Origin: Oscillospiraceae bacterium
GTDB taxonomy: Bacteria > Bacillota_A > Clostridia > Saccharofermentanales > Saccharofermentanaceae
DNA: 7,581 nucleotides
NCBI GenBank assembly: GCA_902791885.1
Contig: CADAXO010000093.1
Span: 1-7,581, forward strand
Direction of reading: 5' to 3'
A model generated the notes under the pieces. It had not been told where the DNA came from and searched no databases. It worked only from the letters and a program-made list of their open reading frames with translations. Both the position numbers and the translations under genes were made by a program. This document shows, piece by piece, positions 5,953 through 7,581 of this stretch. The stretch's first letter is position 1. Every line of letters begins with the position of its first letter.

Positions 5953-7082
5953 CAAGAGAACTCCTCTCTTATTATGTCTCTTAAGCCCGGGAAAGATTTG
6001 TCCAAAGGCTTATCTGTGTCAATCTCAAGGTCGCATCTTAAGGCTGCTGCGATAAGCATAGCCGACATCACCATGCGGTGATCGTTGTACGACTTAAGTG
6101 TAATCATATCATTATCAAAGTGTGATGCGCCGTAAACCGTCAGAGTCTCTTCCGTCTCTTCGGTCTTGATTCCGGCTTCATTAAGCTGCTCTCTTATTGC
6201 AGCTACACGGTCTGACTCCTTGGCACGGAGCCTTCCGATATTATTAAATACAGTCTTGTTATTCTTAAAAGCCGAGACTGCCGCCATATACGGAACGATG
6301 TCGGGAATATCGGTGCAGTCCCACTCGAGAGTATCCGTTTTGCACGCCTTTATAAAAGCCTCGATCTCTTTGTCGCCCTGGACCGAGTTCCGGTCAAGAT
6401 TACCGACCGTAACCTTACCGTCGATAAGTTCGTTAAGGCACAAAAGGAACGCGCCGCCAGACCAGTCGCCTTCGATATGAAGTTCGCGAAGATCTTCTGT
6501 AACTCCGTTTCTGTACTTATCAGTTATGGCTCTTGTAAGCTCGATGTAGTGAACCGATGCGGGAGTGCCGGTCACCTCAAGTGTTGATTCAGGAAGTATA
6601 GTAAGAGCCATAAGAAGGCCCGATACATACTGCGATGAGACACTTCCGTCGATAACGAATCTGCCCTCCGTAAGATCTCCGTCGAGTCTGATGGTTCTGG
6701 TGTTATCATCACCCGTGATCTTAACGCCGTGTTCTTCAAGGCAGTCCTTAAGAGCACCAAGAGGCCTGTCATAAAGACGGCCTTCTGTGGTGAATACTAT
6801 ACTGTTATTAATATTATTCTTTAATTTATAAGCGGCAGCGACCGGGATCATGAACCTTAAGGTCGAACCCGACTCGTTGCACGGCAGGACGAAGCTTCCG
6901 TCCTTAAGAGCCTTAAGGCAGTTCTTAGTCGCGATAATGTCCTGACTGTCACCTTCGGAAGCAGTCAGATCGTCTTCGTAACCCGACAGAAATCTTATTA
7001 TAAGTTCCCTGTGATACACCGACTTTGAAGGCGGCGCATCGATCTTAAGATTAAAAGTCCTGTCTTTGAAACGCATTATCAT
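5952..7082 (-). CDS. aroA: 3-phosphoshikimate 1-carboxyvinyltransferase (EPSP synthase)
   Basis: It joins phosphoenolpyruvate to shikimate-3-phosphate to form EPSP, and is the target of glyphosate. The 376 residues are shorter than E. coli AroA (427) but all landmarks are present: APPSKS with Lys20 and Ser21, Arg25, the PEP-site loop NESGSTLRF (69-77), SSQYVSGLLMAL with Gln151, DIVPYMAAV with Asp261 (E. coli Asp313), RAKESDR with Glu289 (Glu341), SYNDHRM with Arg336 (Arg386), and KSFPGL with Lys362 (Lys411). The loop differs from E. coli NAGTAMRP at several positions, including Ser for Thr97 and Phe for Pro101. The ATG at 7082 lies two bases after the aroB stop, with a weak GAAGAG six bases upstream (7089-7094); an ATG at 7076 is an alternative. 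Translation is probably coupled to both aroB and aroC. The family call is firm. Confidence 0.96.
   Translation of the reverse strand: MIMRFKDRTFNLKIDAPPSKSVYHRELIIRFLSGYEDDLTASEGDSQDIIATKNCLKALKDGSFVLPCNESGSTLRFMIPVAAAYKLKNNINNSIVFTTEGRLYDRPLGALKDCLEEHGVKITGDDNTRTIRLDGDLTEGRFVIDGSVSSQYVSGLLMALTILPESTLEVTGTPASVHYIELTRAITDKYRNGVTEDLRELHIEGDWSGGAFLLCLNELIDGKVTVGNLDRNSVQGDKEIEAFIKACKTDTLEWDCTDIPDIVPYMAAVSAFKNNKTVFNNIGRLRAKESDRVAAIREQLNEAGIKTEETEETLTVYGASHFDNDMITLKSYNDHRMVMSAMLIAAALRCDLEIDTDKPLDKSFPGLRDIIREEFS
5961..5968 (-). promoter_or_regulatory. Ribosome binding site of aroC
   Basis: GAGAGGAG lies inside the 3' end of aroA, eight bases before the ATG at 5952. It supports that codon over a TTG at 5955 and an ATG at 5946. 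Confidence 0.75.
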
Positions 7083-7084
7083 GA

Positions 7085-7581
7085 TCAGCTCTTCGCACCC
7101 TTAAGGAAAGACACATATTCTTCGGGGCTCATCTTCACGATCTTCGAGTCACCGATCCTGTCGACAACGATTACGGAGAGCGTATCTCCCCTTTTCTTCT
7201 TGTCGTTCATCGCACCTTCCAAAGCCTCTTCAGGTGTGATCTCATCTTCAACAGGAAGTCCGTAAGCTTCTGTCAGCTTCTTCATCTTCTCAGCTTCATC
7301 CGGAGCCAGAGTTCCGGCCGCAACCGATGCATCGATGATTATACCCATGCCTTTCGCGACGCATATGCCGTGAGGCTTAGTGAAGTTGCTGTTTCTCTCT
7401 ATAACATGTCCGACGGTGTGGCCGAAGTTTAATGTCTGTCTTCTTCCGTTGTCGAACTCGTCGCTCATGATGACCTCGGCCTTGTCCTGTACGCACATGC
7501 CGACGATCTTCTCCATAAGCGCCGCATCTTCTCTTATGCCGATGCCCCTGCCTGAGTTCTCCTTAAGAAGATCATAAAGGG
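7085..7581 (-). CDS. aroB: 3-dehydroquinate synthase, C-terminal half (partial)
   Basis: It cyclises DAHP to 3-dehydroquinate with NAD and a divalent metal. The frame is open to the right edge, giving about 165 residues of a family of about 350; the N-terminal NAD-binding half is outside the window. The visible part carries DKAEVIMSDEFDNGRRQTLN, then NFGHTVGHVIE with a metal-ligand His, then KPHGICVAKGMG with a second metal-ligand His, and ends FLKGAKS with TGA at 7085. The usual HGExVAxGM motif reads HGICVAKGM here, so the common Glu is replaced by Ile; the His and the following Gly are kept. An internal ATG at 7516 is not the start, because homologous sequence (YDLLKENSGRGIGIREDAAL) continues upstream in frame. 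It is the first visible gene of the run and sits two bases from aroA. Confidence 0.93.
   Translation of the reverse strand, partial: LYDLLKENSGRGIGIREDAALMEKIVGMCVQDKAEVIMSDEFDNGRRQTLNFGHTVGHVIERNSNFTKPHGICVAKGMGIIIDASVAAGTLAPDEAEKMKKLTEAYGLPVEDEITPEEALEGAMNDKKKRGDTLSVIVVDRIGDSKIVKMSPEEYVSFLKGAKS

Noticed and set aside
1..7581. Mobile element, CRISPR array, tRNA, riboswitch or T-box leader
   Set aside because: No array of spaced repeats, inverted termini, cloverleaf or long untranslated leader was found; intergenic gaps are all under 30 bases.

Overview
The window reads as one chromosomal fragment of a Clostridia-type Firmicute (Bacillota), perhaps a gut or rumen Oscillospirales or Lachnospirales member. 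This is inferred from the protein style (clostridial chorismate synthase and EPSP synthase variants, a DUF4250-like small protein, a manganese-type GpmI), strong Shine-Dalgarno sites and roughly half GC. The lineage call is inference only. All convincing genes lie on the minus strand, so transcription runs from high to low coordinates. I saw no tRNA, rRNA, CRISPR, insertion sequence or phage gene.

From 7581 down to 2918 lies an aromatic amino acid (shikimate) cluster in tight order: the C-terminal half of aroB (3-dehydroquinate synthase, cut by the window edge), aroA (EPSP synthase), aroC (chorismate synthase), a three-domain fusion of chorismate mutase, shikimate dehydrogenase and shikimate kinase, and aroQ (type II dehydroquinase). 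Neighbours overlap or sit a few bases apart. Together they cover every step from DAHP to chorismate and on to prephenate. Only DAHP synthase is missing, and it may lie beyond the right edge.

Directly downstream (2890 to 1375) are two genes outside the known pathway: a 448-residue SseB-like multidomain protein, and a 59-residue DUF4250-like protein whose start overlaps the end of the SseB-like gene. Twenty bases later starts gpmI (cofactor-independent phosphoglycerate mutase), which reaches the left edge. gpmI is broken by a frame change near 661-668, where about ten conserved residues are also missing. Both halves are otherwise well conserved, so this is either a very recent disabling deletion or an assembly/strain-mixture error.

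No terminator or obvious promoter separates the genes, so the run may be largely one transcript. The most notable points are the chorismate mutase-AroE-AroK fusion, the SseB-like/DUF4250 pair at the end of an aro operon, and the lesion in gpmI. I found no evidence for a wholly new defence or mobile system here.
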